NCBI GenBank assembly: GCA_024398875.1
Contig: JAKSIJ010000001.1
Span: forward strand, 124,001-188,000
Length of the DNA stretch: 64,000 nucleotides
Origin: Fibrobacter sp.
GTDB taxonomy: Bacteria; Fibrobacterota; Fibrobacteria; Fibrobacterales; Fibrobacteraceae
Reading direction: 5' to 3'
Shown: positions 1 through 8,900 of the stretch, in pieces
Layout: the number at the start of each line of letters is the position of its first letter
Numbering within the stretch: position 1 is the first letter of the stretch
Translations under genes and position numbers: made by a program
Notes under the pieces: model-generated
Seen by the model: the letters and a program-made list of their open reading frames with translations, nothing else
Database searches by the model: none
What the model was told of the DNA's origin: nothing

Positions 1-1
1 C

Positions 2-991
2 ATCGATAAGGTCATCGGCCGTATCTACCCCATTTTCGGTGCCCTCCTGATTTTGGCGTCTGTTGCCATCCTCATTGGCATCGTTCCCCACCTGAATGTT
101 TTGGATGAATTCTGCCTTTCCGACATTGGCAGCAACTTCACGAAACACCCTGCACACCAGCCCATCATTCCCATGCTGTTTGTCACCATCGCTTGCGGCA
201 TCATCAGCGGTTTCCACAGCACCCAGAGCCCTCTGGTGGCCCGCACAGAAAAAAGCGAACGCCTTGGCCGCCAAACCTTCTATGGCATGATGATTATCGA
301 AGGCCTCATTGGCATGATTTGGGCCGCCGGTGGCATGTTCATCTACCATCAGATGCCAGAACTTCTCACTGGAGCAAGCGGCGTGAAGGTGCTGAGTGAG
401 CTCGTCTCTACCGTAATCCCCTTCGCTCCTATTTCTATCATGGTGGTGATTGGCGTGATTGTTCTTGCCATCACCAGTGGCGATACGAGCCTCCGGAGCC
501 TCCGCCTCACCATCGCGGAACTTTTCAACCTGGATCAGAAGGACCCCAAAAAGCGCCTCGCTCTCACCGTCCCCATGTTCGCTATCTGCCTTGGCATCAT
601 CTTCTGGAGCAATCTGAACCCGGAAGGATTCAACGTGCTGTGGAACTATTTCAGCTGGAGTAACCAACTCATGGCCGTCTGCAGCCTCTGCGTCACGGTG
701 GTTTACCTCCGCAGCAAAAAGAAGAACTACCTCATCGGGCTTATCCCCTGCATGTTCATGTCTTTCATCTGCTTCGATTACATTTTCTGGGTGAGTCCCA
801 CCAACATGAAGGGCGCTCCTCTCGGCTTTGGCTTGGATTACAACACCGCCATCGTCATTGCTCTCATCTGCGCCATCGCCCTGGGCTTCCTACTATGCGT
901 TCGCGGTAAGATTCTCTCCAAGATGGAGGGTTTTGACCCGGACAAGTGGGATTACTCAATTGACGAGAAGAACAATTACAAAGCGAAATAG
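2..991 (+). CDS. cstA: CstA-family peptide/pyruvate transporter, C-terminal part
   Basis: The reading frame is open from the left edge, so the 5' end lies outside the window and 329 residues are visible. The protein is strongly hydrophobic with several membrane segments. It contains the block SGFHSTQSPLVARTEKSE, the signature of carbon starvation protein CstA, an inner-membrane transporter linked to uptake of peptides or pyruvate under nutrient limitation. The tail after the last membrane segment is short and charged. prfA follows after about 50 bases in the same direction but has its own promoter-like hexamer, so co-transcription is uncertain. Family assignment is firm; the substrate is not readable from sequence. 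Confidence 0.85.
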   Translation: MDKVIGRIYPIFGALLILASVAILIGIVPHLNVLDEFCLSDIGSNFTKHPAHQPIIPMLFVTIACGIISGFHSTQSPLVARTEKSERLGRQTFYGMMIIEGLIGMIWAAGGMFIYHQMPELLTGASGVKVLSELVSTVIPFAPISIMVVIGVIVLAITSGDTSLRSLRLTIAELFNLDQKDPKKRLALTVPMFAICLGIIFWSNLNPEGFNVLWNYFSWSNQLMAVCSLCVTVVYLRSKKKNYLIGLIPCMFMSFICFDYIFWVSPTNMKGAPLGFGLDYNTAIVIALICAIALGFLLCVRGKILSKMEGFDPDKWDYSIDEKNNYKAK

Positions 992-1028
992 CGGAACGCA
1001 GCATCGGCGGCATCCACCACTATTTTGC

Positions 1029-1034
1029 TAAATT
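1029..1034 (+). promoter_or_regulatory. extended -10 hexamer before prfA
   Basis: TAAATT is preceded by TGC, giving an extended -10 form. It ends 8 bases before ATG 1043. If used, the transcript would start at or next to the start codon. This placement argues for ATG 1043 over the in-frame TTG at 1025, which would lie inside the promoter. Confidence 0.4.
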
Positions 1035-1042
1035 ATACAGCG

Positions 1043-2104
1043 ATGAAAGATAAAGCGCGCAAACTGATTGAAAAGTACGAAGAATTGGAATCTGAACTGG
1101 GGAATCCTGATGTCCTTGCAGACCAGGCCCGCTATAACAAGATTCACAAGCAGTACAAGGGCATTGAGAAGGCTGTCATCAAAGCGAAGGAATTCCTGAA
1201 GATGAACGCCGACCTGGAGGAATGCAAAGCCGCCCTGGGCGATAGCGATGCAGAAATCGTGGCCATGGCGAAGGAAGAAATCTCCACCATCGAGCACGCC
1301 CTCCCCGCCCTCACGGAAGAACTGCAAATTCTCATGGTCCCCAAGGACCCGTGGGATTACCGCAACGCCACGCTGGAAATCCGCGGCGGCACCGGCGGCG
1401 ACGAATCCGCCCTCTTTGCAGGCGACTTGTTCCGCATGTACCGCGGCTATTGCGACAAGATGGGTTGGAAGATGACCATCCAGGATGCAAGCGAAGGAAC
1501 CGTAGGCGGCTATAAGGAAATCCGCGTCTTCATTGAAGGCGATAGCGTCTATGGAACATTAAAGTTTGAAAGTGGTGTTCACCGCGTGCAGCGCGTGCCT
1601 GAAACGGAAACTCAGGGCCGCGTGCATACCTCTGCAGCAACAGTTGCAATCCTGCCGGAAGCTGAAGAAGTGGACGTAGAAATTCGTGAAGCGGACATCC
1701 ACATGGACACCTACCGCAGTAGTGGCGCTGGTGGCCAGTACATCAACAAGACGGACTCCGCCGTGCGCCTCACCCACATTCCCACTGGCGTGGTGGTGAG
1801 CTGCCAAACAGAACGTTCCCAGCTGCAGAACCGCCTGCACGCTATGGAAATGCTCCGCTCCAAGATTTTGGATGCCGTGATTGCGAAGAAGGAACAGGAA
1901 GAAGCCGCCAGCCGTAAGGCTTTAGTGGGCACTGGCGACCGCTCCGCAAAAATCCGCACCTACAACTATCCGCAGAACCGCGTCACCGATCACCGCATCG
2001 GCCTCACGCTCTACAACCTGGACAAGGTGGTTACCGGAGACCTGGATGAAGTCATAGCAGGCCTCCAGATGGCTAACGCCCAAGAAAAATTGGGGAAACT
2101 CTAA
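1043..2104 (+). CDS. prfA: Peptide chain release factor 1
   Basis: Class I release factor that reads UAA and UAG in the ribosomal A site and triggers peptidyl-tRNA hydrolysis. From ATG 1043 it has 353 residues, close to the usual 355-360. The codon-recognition P-x-T motif is PET at residues 186-188, and the catalytic GGQ is at 230-232 in the context GAGGQYINKTDSAVRLTH, which is RF1-type. The N-terminal third is the helical domain. An in-frame TTG at 1025 would add six residues, but it overlaps a -10-like hexamer. The gene for the methylase that modifies the GGQ glutamine follows after 3 bases, so the two form an operon. Confidence 0.97.
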   Translation: MKDKARKLIEKYEELESELGNPDVLADQARYNKIHKQYKGIEKAVIKAKEFLKMNADLEECKAALGDSDAEIVAMAKEEISTIEHALPALTEELQILMVPKDPWDYRNATLEIRGGTGGDESALFAGDLFRMYRGYCDKMGWKMTIQDASEGTVGGYKEIRVFIEGDSVYGTLKFESGVHRVQRVPETETQGRVHTSAATVAILPEAEEVDVEIREADIHMDTYRSSGAGGQYINKTDSAVRLTHIPTGVVVSCQTERSQLQNRLHAMEMLRSKILDAVIAKKEQEEAASRKALVGTGDRSAKIRTYNYPQNRVTDHRIGLTLYNLDKVVTGDLDEVIAGLQMANAQEKLGKL

Positions 2105-2107
2105 TCC

Positions 2108-2986
2108 ATGGCAAACGGACAGCAGACAGTTCTCGACATTCTAAACAAGACTACCGCCTTCTTCCAGAAGAAGGGTGTTCCGGACCCGCGGCTGGATGCG
2201 CAGTACATTCTGGCCCATGGTCTCGGCATGAAGAACCGCATGGACCTCTACCTGAATTTCGAGAAGCCCCTGACTGCGGCAGAACTGGATGTCTTGCGCC
2301 CGCTGGTAGCACGCCGTGCAAACCGCGAGCCCCTGCAGCATATTGTGGGCGACACGAGCTTTAGAGGTTTCCGCATCAAGTGCGACCCTCGGGCATTGAT
2401 TCCTCGGCCGGAAACTGAGGAGCTGGTGGATCTCGCGAAAGCCCGCCTTGAGGGAATCGAGAATCCATTCATTGTTGAAGTTGGGACAGGCACAGGCGCC
2501 ATTGCCATTTCTTGCGCGAAGGAAATCGCAGGTGCCCACGTACTTGCAACTGACATATCCGCCGATGCCCTCGCTCTCGCAAAAGAGAATGCGGAAATCA
2601 ACCAGCTGACAGATACAACAAGCCCCCTGCAGTTCACTCAGGGAGACCTGCTGGACGCAGTCACTACAGATTCAAAAATTCATTGCTTGATTGCAAACCT
2701 TCCCTATATCCCCGATGGAGAAAAAGAAAAGCTCCAGCCGGAAGTAGGAAACTTCGACCCCGCCCTCGCCCTTTTTGGCGGTGCTGACGGCCTTGATTTG
2801 GTCCGCAAGCTTCTGACCCAGACGGAAAACCGTCTCGCTTCAGGCGCCCCAATCCTTCTGGAAATCGGGTCCGAGCAAGCCGCCTTGCTAGAAGCAGAGG
2901 CCGCAAACTATCCCTGGCTAAAGTTCATCGCCAGCCATAAGGACTACTGCGGCAACATCCGTTTTGTGGAATATAAAGCGGTTTAA
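2108..2986 (+). CDS. prmC: Release factor glutamine methyltransferase PrmC
   Basis: SAM-dependent N5-glutamine methyltransferase that modifies the GGQ glutamine of RF1 and RF2 in the cytoplasm. It has 292 residues, normal for the family. The N-terminal helical domain contains the family block LIPRPETEELVD. The SAM-binding motif I is VGTGTGAIAI, near residues 120-130. The substrate-binding tetrapeptide, usually NPPY, is NLPY here (N197-Y200). The Asn and the following Pro-Tyr are kept, so activity is likely. The gene starts 3 bases after prfA. Its stop overlaps by 4 bases the stop of a convergent small gene. Confidence 0.95.
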   Translation: MANGQQTVLDILNKTTAFFQKKGVPDPRLDAQYILAHGLGMKNRMDLYLNFEKPLTAAELDVLRPLVARRANREPLQHIVGDTSFRGFRIKCDPRALIPRPETEELVDLAKARLEGIENPFIVEVGTGTGAIAISCAKEIAGAHVLATDISADALALAKENAEINQLTDTTSPLQFTQGDLLDAVTTDSKIHCLIANLPYIPDGEKEKLQPEVGNFDPALALFGGADGLDLVRKLLTQTENRLASGAPILLEIGSEQAALLEAEAANYPWLKFIASHKDYCGNIRFVEYKAV

Positions 2987-3180
2987 GAAAAACAACCTGC
3001 AGCACTAAGAACGAAAGTTTCGCTTTCGCCGCTACGGTAATACTTCAATAAATCCGTATCGTCAATGCTATCGTAAGAGAGCCCGTTCAGTTGCAACTGC
3101 TCACCAATGCGGCGCTTGAAAATGGAAAATCCCGAATCCCAGGGAGACTGTTCGGGAAATTCAATGTTTTGACGATTCAT
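2983..3180 (-). CDS. Small uncharacterised protein (65 aa)
   Basis: I do not recognise this protein. The chosen ATG (3180) has a good SD, AGAGG, five bases upstream. A strong promoter (TTGACA, 16 bp, TATAGT) lies about 50 bases further up, which is the main reason to call it a gene. The product is soluble and mixed-charge, with the segment SGFSIFKRRIGEQLQLNG and an acidic stretch YDSIDDTDLLKYY. It has no signal peptide or membrane segment. The frame stays open further upstream, but that part runs through the promoter. Its stop codon overlaps that of prmC (convergent). Confidence 0.6.
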   Translation of the reverse strand: MNRQNIEFPEQSPWDSGFSIFKRRIGEQLQLNGLSYDSIDDTDLLKYYRSGESETFVLSAAGCFS

Positions 3181-3226
3181 ATTTACCTCTTCTTTCAAAA
3201 GGAACACAACTAGTGTCCTTGCGTGC

Positions 3227-3254
3227 ACTATAATATAGAAACACAAAATGTCAA
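3227..3254 (-). promoter_or_regulatory. Sigma-70-type promoter for the small gene
   Basis: On the minus strand, TTGACA (3249-3254) is followed by a 16-bp spacer and TATAGT (3227-3232). Transcription would begin near 3220, giving a leader of about 40 bases that contains the SD of the 65-residue gene. It is one of the closest matches to the sigma-70 consensus in the window. Confidence 0.65.
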
Positions 3255-3263
3255 AATTTGACA
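3249..3263. promoter_or_regulatory. Palindrome over the -35 element
   Basis: TGTCAAA-A-TTTGACA is a perfect inverted repeat with 7-base arms around one central base. It covers the -35 of the minus-strand promoter and lies about 90 bases upstream of the divergent transporter gene. The position fits a repressor operator; no regulator can be named. Confidence 0.4.
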
Positions 3264-3344
3264 ATTCACAACATCTACAAAAACTTTCCTAAAAAACGTT
3301 CACAAAGCGCCCCACCCCATTTATATGTTTTTTTCGAATATTAC

Positions 3345-3350
3345 TATATT
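3345..3350 (+). promoter_or_regulatory. -10 hexamer directly before the DMT transporter gene
   Basis: TATATT ends 6 bases before ATG 3357, with no SD between. Transcription would begin at the start codon (leaderless). No good -35 is seen at normal spacing. Confidence 0.45.
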
Positions 3351-3356
3351 GAAAAT

Positions 3357-4337
3357 ATGTGGATTTTCTTGGTCTTATTGTCATTTCTGGCCTACTCCTT
3401 CTCTTCCATTTATGAAAAGAAAGGAGCCAGCATTCATGAAGACCACACTTCCATCAAAATGGTTATCTGGATTGGGTTCTTCTGGGGGCTAGTTGCCCTC
3501 GGTCTCACAATTCTCGGTTTGAGGGAAACCTCCTCACTCATGGTAGAAATGGTGGCAGAGACTCCGGCAATCCTTGCCTCCCCTATATTCTTCGCCCTAG
3601 CACTTTTATTCAACTTCTTCGCCTTTAAGCTCATCCCGCTTTCCATCGCATCGCCCATCTGCAATACAGAAGGCGTTTTTGAGTTTATCGGAGTCATCGT
3701 CTTATTTTTCATTCTCGGGAAATCCGGCGAACTCGAAGAATCATTGTCTGGATGGAAGTTCATCCTCATCGTTCTCATTCTTCTTCTAACCATCATCCTC
3801 ACCTCCATCAGAAACAAAAACGAAAACCAGGAAAGCAGTCGTGCTCTCGCCCGCGGGCGCTTTCTCATCAAGAACGGGCACTTTGCAATCATAGGCGTCT
3901 GCTCTGCATTCCTATTCGCCATTTTTGATGCGGCCAGTTCCCTTGTGGACATCTACTTTCTTGGAGAACTGGGAAACGACGCCGTCATAAAATCGATGGA
4001 CTATCTCTACGCCCAAAGCATGGTCTACTTCTGCATTTCAGTCGTCCTCTATTTTTTCTTATGGTTCCTGGAGAAGAAACCCTACAATCCCTTCCAAAAG
4101 CATGAACGCTCGCGAATTCTGGGAGCAGGCCTAGACACCGTCGCCACCGTCACATGGATGCTTGCCGTAGCACTGAATCAGATTTACACAAACATCATCA
4201 TAAACACCTACTGCATCATGACCCTGATTCTTTCCAGAATATTGCTGAAGGAAAAATTTGGACGAAAAGAGACAACTCTTATCATTGCCATCATCATTTC
4301 TGTGGTGTCGTTTCTCACTATTGAGGAACTACTGTAG
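3357..4337 (+). CDS. EamA/DMT-type integral membrane transporter
   Basis: The protein has 326 residues with about ten hydrophobic segments, beginning MWIFLVLLSFLAYSFSSIYE. The two-half layout and the pattern of short loops fit the drug/metabolite transporter (EamA) superfamily, whose members export or import metabolites. The start was set at ATG 3357 because the family usually begins directly with a membrane segment, and because TATATT sits 6 bases upstream. An open frame of 33 more codons upstream is polar and crosses the promoter. The gene converges on the NRPS gene with a 14-base gap. Like the NRPS and MATE genes it is more AT-rich than the prfA region, so the three may share an origin. 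The substrate is unknown. Confidence 0.75.
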   Translation: MWIFLVLLSFLAYSFSSIYEKKGASIHEDHTSIKMVIWIGFFWGLVALGLTILGLRETSSLMVEMVAETPAILASPIFFALALLFNFFAFKLIPLSIASPICNTEGVFEFIGVIVLFFILGKSGELEESLSGWKFILIVLILLLTIILTSIRNKNENQESSRALARGRFLIKNGHFAIIGVCSAFLFAIFDAASSLVDIYFLGELGNDAVIKSMDYLYAQSMVYFCISVVLYFFLWFLEKKPYNPFQKHERSRILGAGLDTVATVTWMLAVALNQIYTNIIINTYCIMTLILSRILLKEKFGRKETTLIIAIIISVVSFLTIEELL

Positions 4338-4341
4338 GTCA

Positions 4342-4369
4342 CCTCTAAGCGCTAAAAGAGGATTTTTTT
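4342..4369 (+). terminator. Rho-independent terminator after the DMT transporter
   Basis: CCTCT (4342-4346) pairs with AGAGG (4357-4361) and is followed by A and a run of seven T. It lies just after the transporter stop and overlaps the 3' end of the convergent NRPS gene. Confidence 0.5.
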
Positions 4370-7174
4370 CAAATACGCTGCCTTCGCTACTATAAGGTTG
4401 CAGAATTTTTCCATGGATTCTTGCCCGTATATGGCGGAATCATATTCAGCAAATAACATACTCCGGTTTCCAACCTTTACCACGTTGATATCCAGCGTGT
4501 TCTCCGCCTTTTCATATCCAAACCGGGAATATGTCTTAAACGCATTCTGTCCAAAAAACAGGGCACTACCCAAATTAGATTGGTAAATCAAGGCGCACCC
4601 GTACTCCACTACCGAGCAATAAGGGCCCCTCCCATCCTTTTGCATAGAGGCAACCAATTCCTCAAACAACTCTCGTTCAGTCTTACCATGAATATCAAGA
4701 GCATACATGGAATCCATGAGGAAGTTTCCGCAAGAGGTCTTACTTCGCACATCATTTTTCCCGCTCAACGTTACAACAAGTGCAACTTTTTCACAACCAT
4801 TGTACTCCGCAAGAGCCAATAAATAAGACAGCGCATAAAATTCCGTAGGATGTTCCACAACCTGCACTATCTCTCTTTCGGGAACAATACGCGACAAGCC
4901 CAAAAATCCATCAAAATCTGGTTTTGGATCTGTGCAGAAATTCCTGAAAAAACAAGCCGTTTTTTCTTTATGCTTCTTCCGTATTTGAGTAATGAGTTCT
5001 CGTTTTTCCTCACTACTGAAATCCTTGACAATCTCCCGATAATAATCCCGGGCTATTTTCTCCCCAAAATAAATCCGCTCCACATCCTTTAAAAAAAGAG
5101 CAGCCGAAGTACCATCCATATTCGCATGGTTGGCGCAGAACATCATGTGGGACGTATTCTCTGTCTGTACAATTTCGACACGATACTGAATCGATTCAAA
5201 AAGTTCAAAGGGCCTGAAGAAATTTTTCTCATATTCGGGGAAATCGGATTCCCTGCAGAAGCGAATTTTGGTCGGTTGAAACAAATCCGGGCGAAAACAT
5301 TGCTTGTATTCCCCACTGGATTTTGTGTACACGAAAAGGAGTGCTGGATGTACCTGAATCGCCGAATCCAAGGCTTTTGCCAGCCGGTTCAAATCAACAT
5401 CCTGCGGAAGTTCAACGGCAACAGGGAACAAAATGTATCCGATTTGAAAATTATCCTGCTCCGCTTCCAGCATATCCTGCTGCATGGCGAACAAATCCAG
5501 AGGTTCGTTCGCTTGGGCTGCCGGCATTTCCACCGGTGACGAAATTGCGCCACTTTTCTTGGCAAGCGATTCCGCAAGAGAGCCTGCTGTAAAACCGCCC
5601 GGCATATCCTGGAGAGACGGCGAATATTTGTCTAGACACACCAGCAATTCCGCCACCGAAATTGAATCGCCCCCTAGCAATTCAAAACTATCTTCCAAGC
5701 CCACATTTTCCACATTCAAAGCTTTCTCGAATGCTTCACAGACATCCCGCTGAATTTCTGTTTCTGGTTCCACGTAAACAGGGCGAAAAGCATGAAAATC
5801 TGGTAATTTCAAAGCACGGCGGTTCAATTTTCCATTCGGAAAAGTTGGCAAGGATTCCTGCTCCACAAAAAAACGGGGAACCATATAATCCGGGAGTTCT
5901 TCCAAAAGACGTTTCTTCATTTCCAGCGAAGATGGAAGAGAAGCCGTTCCCTTTTCATAGTACAACACCAGTGTCTGAGACAAGCCTATCTGGAAAGCCT
6001 TTACCACAGCCTTCTCTATTCCAAAAACTCGTTTAAAGGCGTACTCGATTTCACTAGGCTCCACACGATTGCCTCGGATCTTCACCATATCGTCTAGGCG
6101 ACCAACTATTTCAAGATTACCTTCGTTTGTCCAGCGTGCAGCATCACGAGATCTGTAAATATTTCCTGGCCAGAAACTTTTCTGCGTTAGGTTATCATCG
6201 TGAATGTACCCACGGAAATAGGGGTTATAAAAACAAAGTTCTCCGATATTCCCTTTCGGAACAGGGCGTCCCGACTCATCCAGAATCTGAACTTTGTACA
6301 CATCTCTTGGTATACCGATGGTGGCTTTCTCTCCCTTTCCAATAGGGAAGATATTCAAGAGAAACGTACATTCAGAACAAGCGTAAGCATTGTAGATTTT
6401 TTCACTATTATAGACATTATCCCATCTCTCTCCAACAACAGCTACAAGCTCAACAAACGGCAAATCTATAACGTAAGGAACAAGGCTCAATGGCAAGGGA
6501 ATTTCACGAATATCATAACGCTCCATAAACTGCCGCAGCTGTTTTGGATTTTTCACTACAGACAAAGGAACTATTCCCAAAGAGCCGCCTGCAGAAAAAC
6601 GTTCAAAAAAAGAAATTACGCTCATGGCCATATTCAAAGGCGCTACAAGCGCAGAATTTTTCCCGTTCGTCACCGGATAGCTTTTTGATTCCGCATTGTC
6701 TACACAAAAATCAATGCCCCCTCTTTCGTGAAGCACGCCCTTAGGCTTTCCAGAGGATCCACTTGTATAAACCGCAAAGGCCAAATTATGTGCTGAAACA
6801 GATTGATCAAATCCCGATTCAGTACGGTAAGATCGTATCTCCTTCAAGACGGATTCATCTATTACGAACTTGCAGCAGCAATCCCTCTTGATGAATTCCA
6901 CGCGCTCAAGAGGAACAGAATCCGTATCCAGGGAAACAAAGGCGCTACCATTCCGGAGAATGCCCTCCTGACAAATCAAAGTCTCGGCACAACGCGGCAA
7001 CTGTATGCCTACAAAATCATCGACTCCAAGATGTTTATCTTTAAGATAGGCATAAATCTTCCCCGCCAATTCATCATATTCACGCCAGTTATATGAATGT
7101 TTTTCATCATAAATGGCCAACGCCTCAGGAATTATCTTTATCCATTCTTGGATTTTTTCTAAAAAACGCTGCAT
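4352..7174 (-). CDS. Single-module NRPS: adenylation, carrier, condensation
   Basis: The protein has 940 residues in the order A-T-C. The adenylation domain (about 1-460) has YTSGSSGKPKGV at 136-147, the A8 block from 358 (GRLDDMVKIRGNR) and the A10 lysine in PNGKLNRRAL (K449). The carrier site is LGGDSISVAEL with Ser504 for phosphopantetheine. The condensation-like domain (about 560-940) has NHANMDG at 682-688. The first His of HHxxxDG is Asn, but the catalytic second His and Asp are kept. The enzyme should activate and load one amino or aryl acid, then join it to an acceptor. There is no thioesterase or reductase, so the C domain may release the product. It starts 4 bases after the MATE gene, without its own SD, so it is probably translationally coupled. 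The substrate code was not assigned. Confidence 0.85.
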   Translation of the reverse strand: MQRFLEKIQEWIKIIPEALAIYDEKHSYNWREYDELAGKIYAYLKDKHLGVDDFVGIQLPRCAETLICQEGILRNGSAFVSLDTDSVPLERVEFIKRDCCCKFVIDESVLKEIRSYRTESGFDQSVSAHNLAFAVYTSGSSGKPKGVLHERGGIDFCVDNAESKSYPVTNGKNSALVAPLNMAMSVISFFERFSAGGSLGIVPLSVVKNPKQLRQFMERYDIREIPLPLSLVPYVIDLPFVELVAVVGERWDNVYNSEKIYNAYACSECTFLLNIFPIGKGEKATIGIPRDVYKVQILDESGRPVPKGNIGELCFYNPYFRGYIHDDNLTQKSFWPGNIYRSRDAARWTNEGNLEIVGRLDDMVKIRGNRVEPSEIEYAFKRVFGIEKAVVKAFQIGLSQTLVLYYEKGTASLPSSLEMKKRLLEELPDYMVPRFFVEQESLPTFPNGKLNRRALKLPDFHAFRPVYVEPETEIQRDVCEAFEKALNVENVGLEDSFELLGGDSISVAELLVCLDKYSPSLQDMPGGFTAGSLAESLAKKSGAISSPVEMPAAQANEPLDLFAMQQDMLEAEQDNFQIGYILFPVAVELPQDVDLNRLAKALDSAIQVHPALLFVYTKSSGEYKQCFRPDLFQPTKIRFCRESDFPEYEKNFFRPFELFESIQYRVEIVQTENTSHMMFCANHANMDGTSAALFLKDVERIYFGEKIARDYYREIVKDFSSEEKRELITQIRKKHKEKTACFFRNFCTDPKPDFDGFLGLSRIVPEREIVQVVEHPTEFYALSYLLALAEYNGCEKVALVVTLSGKNDVRSKTSCGNFLMDSMYALDIHGKTERELFEELVASMQKDGRGPYCSVVEYGCALIYQSNLGSALFFGQNAFKTYSRFGYEKAENTLDINVVKVGNRSMLFAEYDSAIYGQESMEKFCNLIVAKAAYLKKILF

Positions 7175-7178
7175 TATT

Positions 7179-8888
7179 TTAAATTGGCAATGTAAACATC
7201 TGGCGATTAAAGCCAGAGGTCATCAGATACTGTCTAGAGTTGATTTTAGACATCATGGCATAGACAACATTGCTACGGAACGATGTAATTTGTCCATCAG
7301 CGTCCGTCACGTCAAAAATGGGGCCGTTATTTCTAAAAACAAGGGTAAAGTCCTTCTCCCTAAAAGTAAGGCTCACCTCCGCAATCAACTTCTTTTCAGG
7401 ATTTTTTTCCAACGTCAAAAGAATTGTATCTTCTATCAAAAGTTTCGCCTGGAACAGGCTTTTGGAGCACACGTGTTTTTTATCCAAAAGAGTTCCAATC
7501 TCTTCACGCAGATTTACTACCGACTCCGGCGAGACGTCAATATCAAAATTATGGATTTCGTAAGAGTCCTTTACCAGCCAAGGGAATTTTCCACACTTTC
7601 GATGAGCAAATCCATAAAAATGCATGACAACTAAAGCCACCAAAGGCGTAATAGCGCAACCCCACCAAAGCCCCTCCATGCCCAGCCACAGACATAGAAG
7701 AATAGGGAGAATTGTCATAAGCACAAGGTTCTGCAAAAAAGTTATGAAAGACGCAAAGTTCTCCCTGCCAGTAGCAACATAGTGACTTGTCCAAAAAAAC
7801 AATATGGAAGAAAACAGTAATGAAGGCGAAAGAATGCGAATGGCCTTAGCACTCATGGAAACGAGTTCAGGATCATTCACATCGTACAGCCCTGGAATAT
7901 GATTGGCAAAGATAAAGCACAATGCAGATGCCAGGATTCCTTCCAACAAGGCCCACTTCTGCGCATAATTCGCGAGTCCACTCTCACGGCTAAAATTGTT
8001 TTCACCTACATACACGTTTGCTAGTGGCATGAAGGCGGCTCCAACACCATCAAACACCAAAATCAATTCAATGATATTCTGCACAATGGTCACAACAGGG
8101 AGTACTCCATCTCCAAAACGGGAGATGGAAAATTTCGTCATAATCAAAAAGGCCACACCCAGGCATAAATAGATAATGGAATCATTCAGAGCAAATTTGA
8201 TAAAGCGTTTTAAATCCTTAAAAGAAAAGTGTTTTACAAAATGAAGGGAATTGATTTTCCGCAAAAAATGAACGCATAAAATGGAAATGGACAAAACAGA
8301 ACCAATCAATGATCCAAGGCTAGCCCCCTCAGTTCCCAACAAATTACACGCAATGATGGAGAAAGCAATATTTCCAACTACCTGGCAGATGTTGGACAAA
8401 GTACAAACCCATTCATCTCCATCAGCGAAAACCATTTCGGAAAGCAGAAAAAAAACGGGACCAAGTAAAACCACAAACTGTTCATACTTCCAATAATTGA
8501 CCGCCTCTATCCGCACCTCCTGAGAAACATCCATAATATCCAAATAAAAGTCCCTCAACAAAAGCATCAAGATGCACGCAACTACGCCAAAAGCTATAGC
8601 CAGAATCAAAGACATTCCCCAAATTCTATCCGCATGGTCTTTGTCCATTTTCCCCATGGCATTCTGGTAGGAGTATACCGCCCCCATTCCGACAATACCA
8701 GAAAAAAAGGCAACCACAGCATACAAGGGGGTCACCAACGCAATTCCAGAAATTCCGTTAGTTCCTACAATATTCCCTACAATCAGCGTATCCGAAAGAA
8801 GGACCAAAAAAGTGATTACAGAAGTAAAGCTTCCCGCTAAAAGTAACGAGTGAAATTGTTTCTTGGAGAAATAAGCACGATAAGACAA
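7179..8888 (-). CDS. MATE-family transporter fused to a HATPase-like domain
   Basis: The protein has 569 residues. Residues 1-430 form about twelve membrane segments of MATE type (early LLSDTLIVGNIVG, with an internal repeat of the two six-helix bundles). Residues about 445-569 form a cytoplasmic domain resembling the anti-sigma-type histidine-kinase-like ATPase fold. The N-box region reads LLIEDTILLTLEKN and the G1-like region FRNNGPIFDV. The usual N-box Asn is Leu490 and the usual G1 Asp is Asn, so ATP binding may be lost. A TTG start is chosen because AGGGGA lies 8 bases upstream and no ATG is near. The NRPS gene follows after 4 bases, which suggests this protein exports its product and that the extra domain senses or gates. 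Confidence 0.8.
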   Translation of the reverse strand: MSYRAYFSKKQFHSLLLAGSFTSVITFLVLLSDTLIVGNIVGTNGISGIALVTPLYAVVAFFSGIVGMGAVYSYQNAMGKMDKDHADRIWGMSLILAIAFGVVACILMLLLRDFYLDIMDVSQEVRIEAVNYWKYEQFVVLLGPVFFLLSEMVFADGDEWVCTLSNICQVVGNIAFSIIACNLLGTEGASLGSLIGSVLSISILCVHFLRKINSLHFVKHFSFKDLKRFIKFALNDSIIYLCLGVAFLIMTKFSISRFGDGVLPVVTIVQNIIELILVFDGVGAAFMPLANVYVGENNFSRESGLANYAQKWALLEGILASALCFIFANHIPGLYDVNDPELVSMSAKAIRILSPSLLFSSILFFWTSHYVATGRENFASFITFLQNLVLMTILPILLCLWLGMEGLWWGCAITPLVALVVMHFYGFAHRKCGKFPWLVKDSYEIHNFDIDVSPESVVNLREEIGTLLDKKHVCSKSLFQAKLLIEDTILLTLEKNPEKKLIAEVSLTFREKDFTLVFRNNGPIFDVTDADGQITSFRSNVVYAMMSKINSRQYLMTSGFNRQMFTLPI

Positions 8889-8900
8889 TTCAAATTTCCC

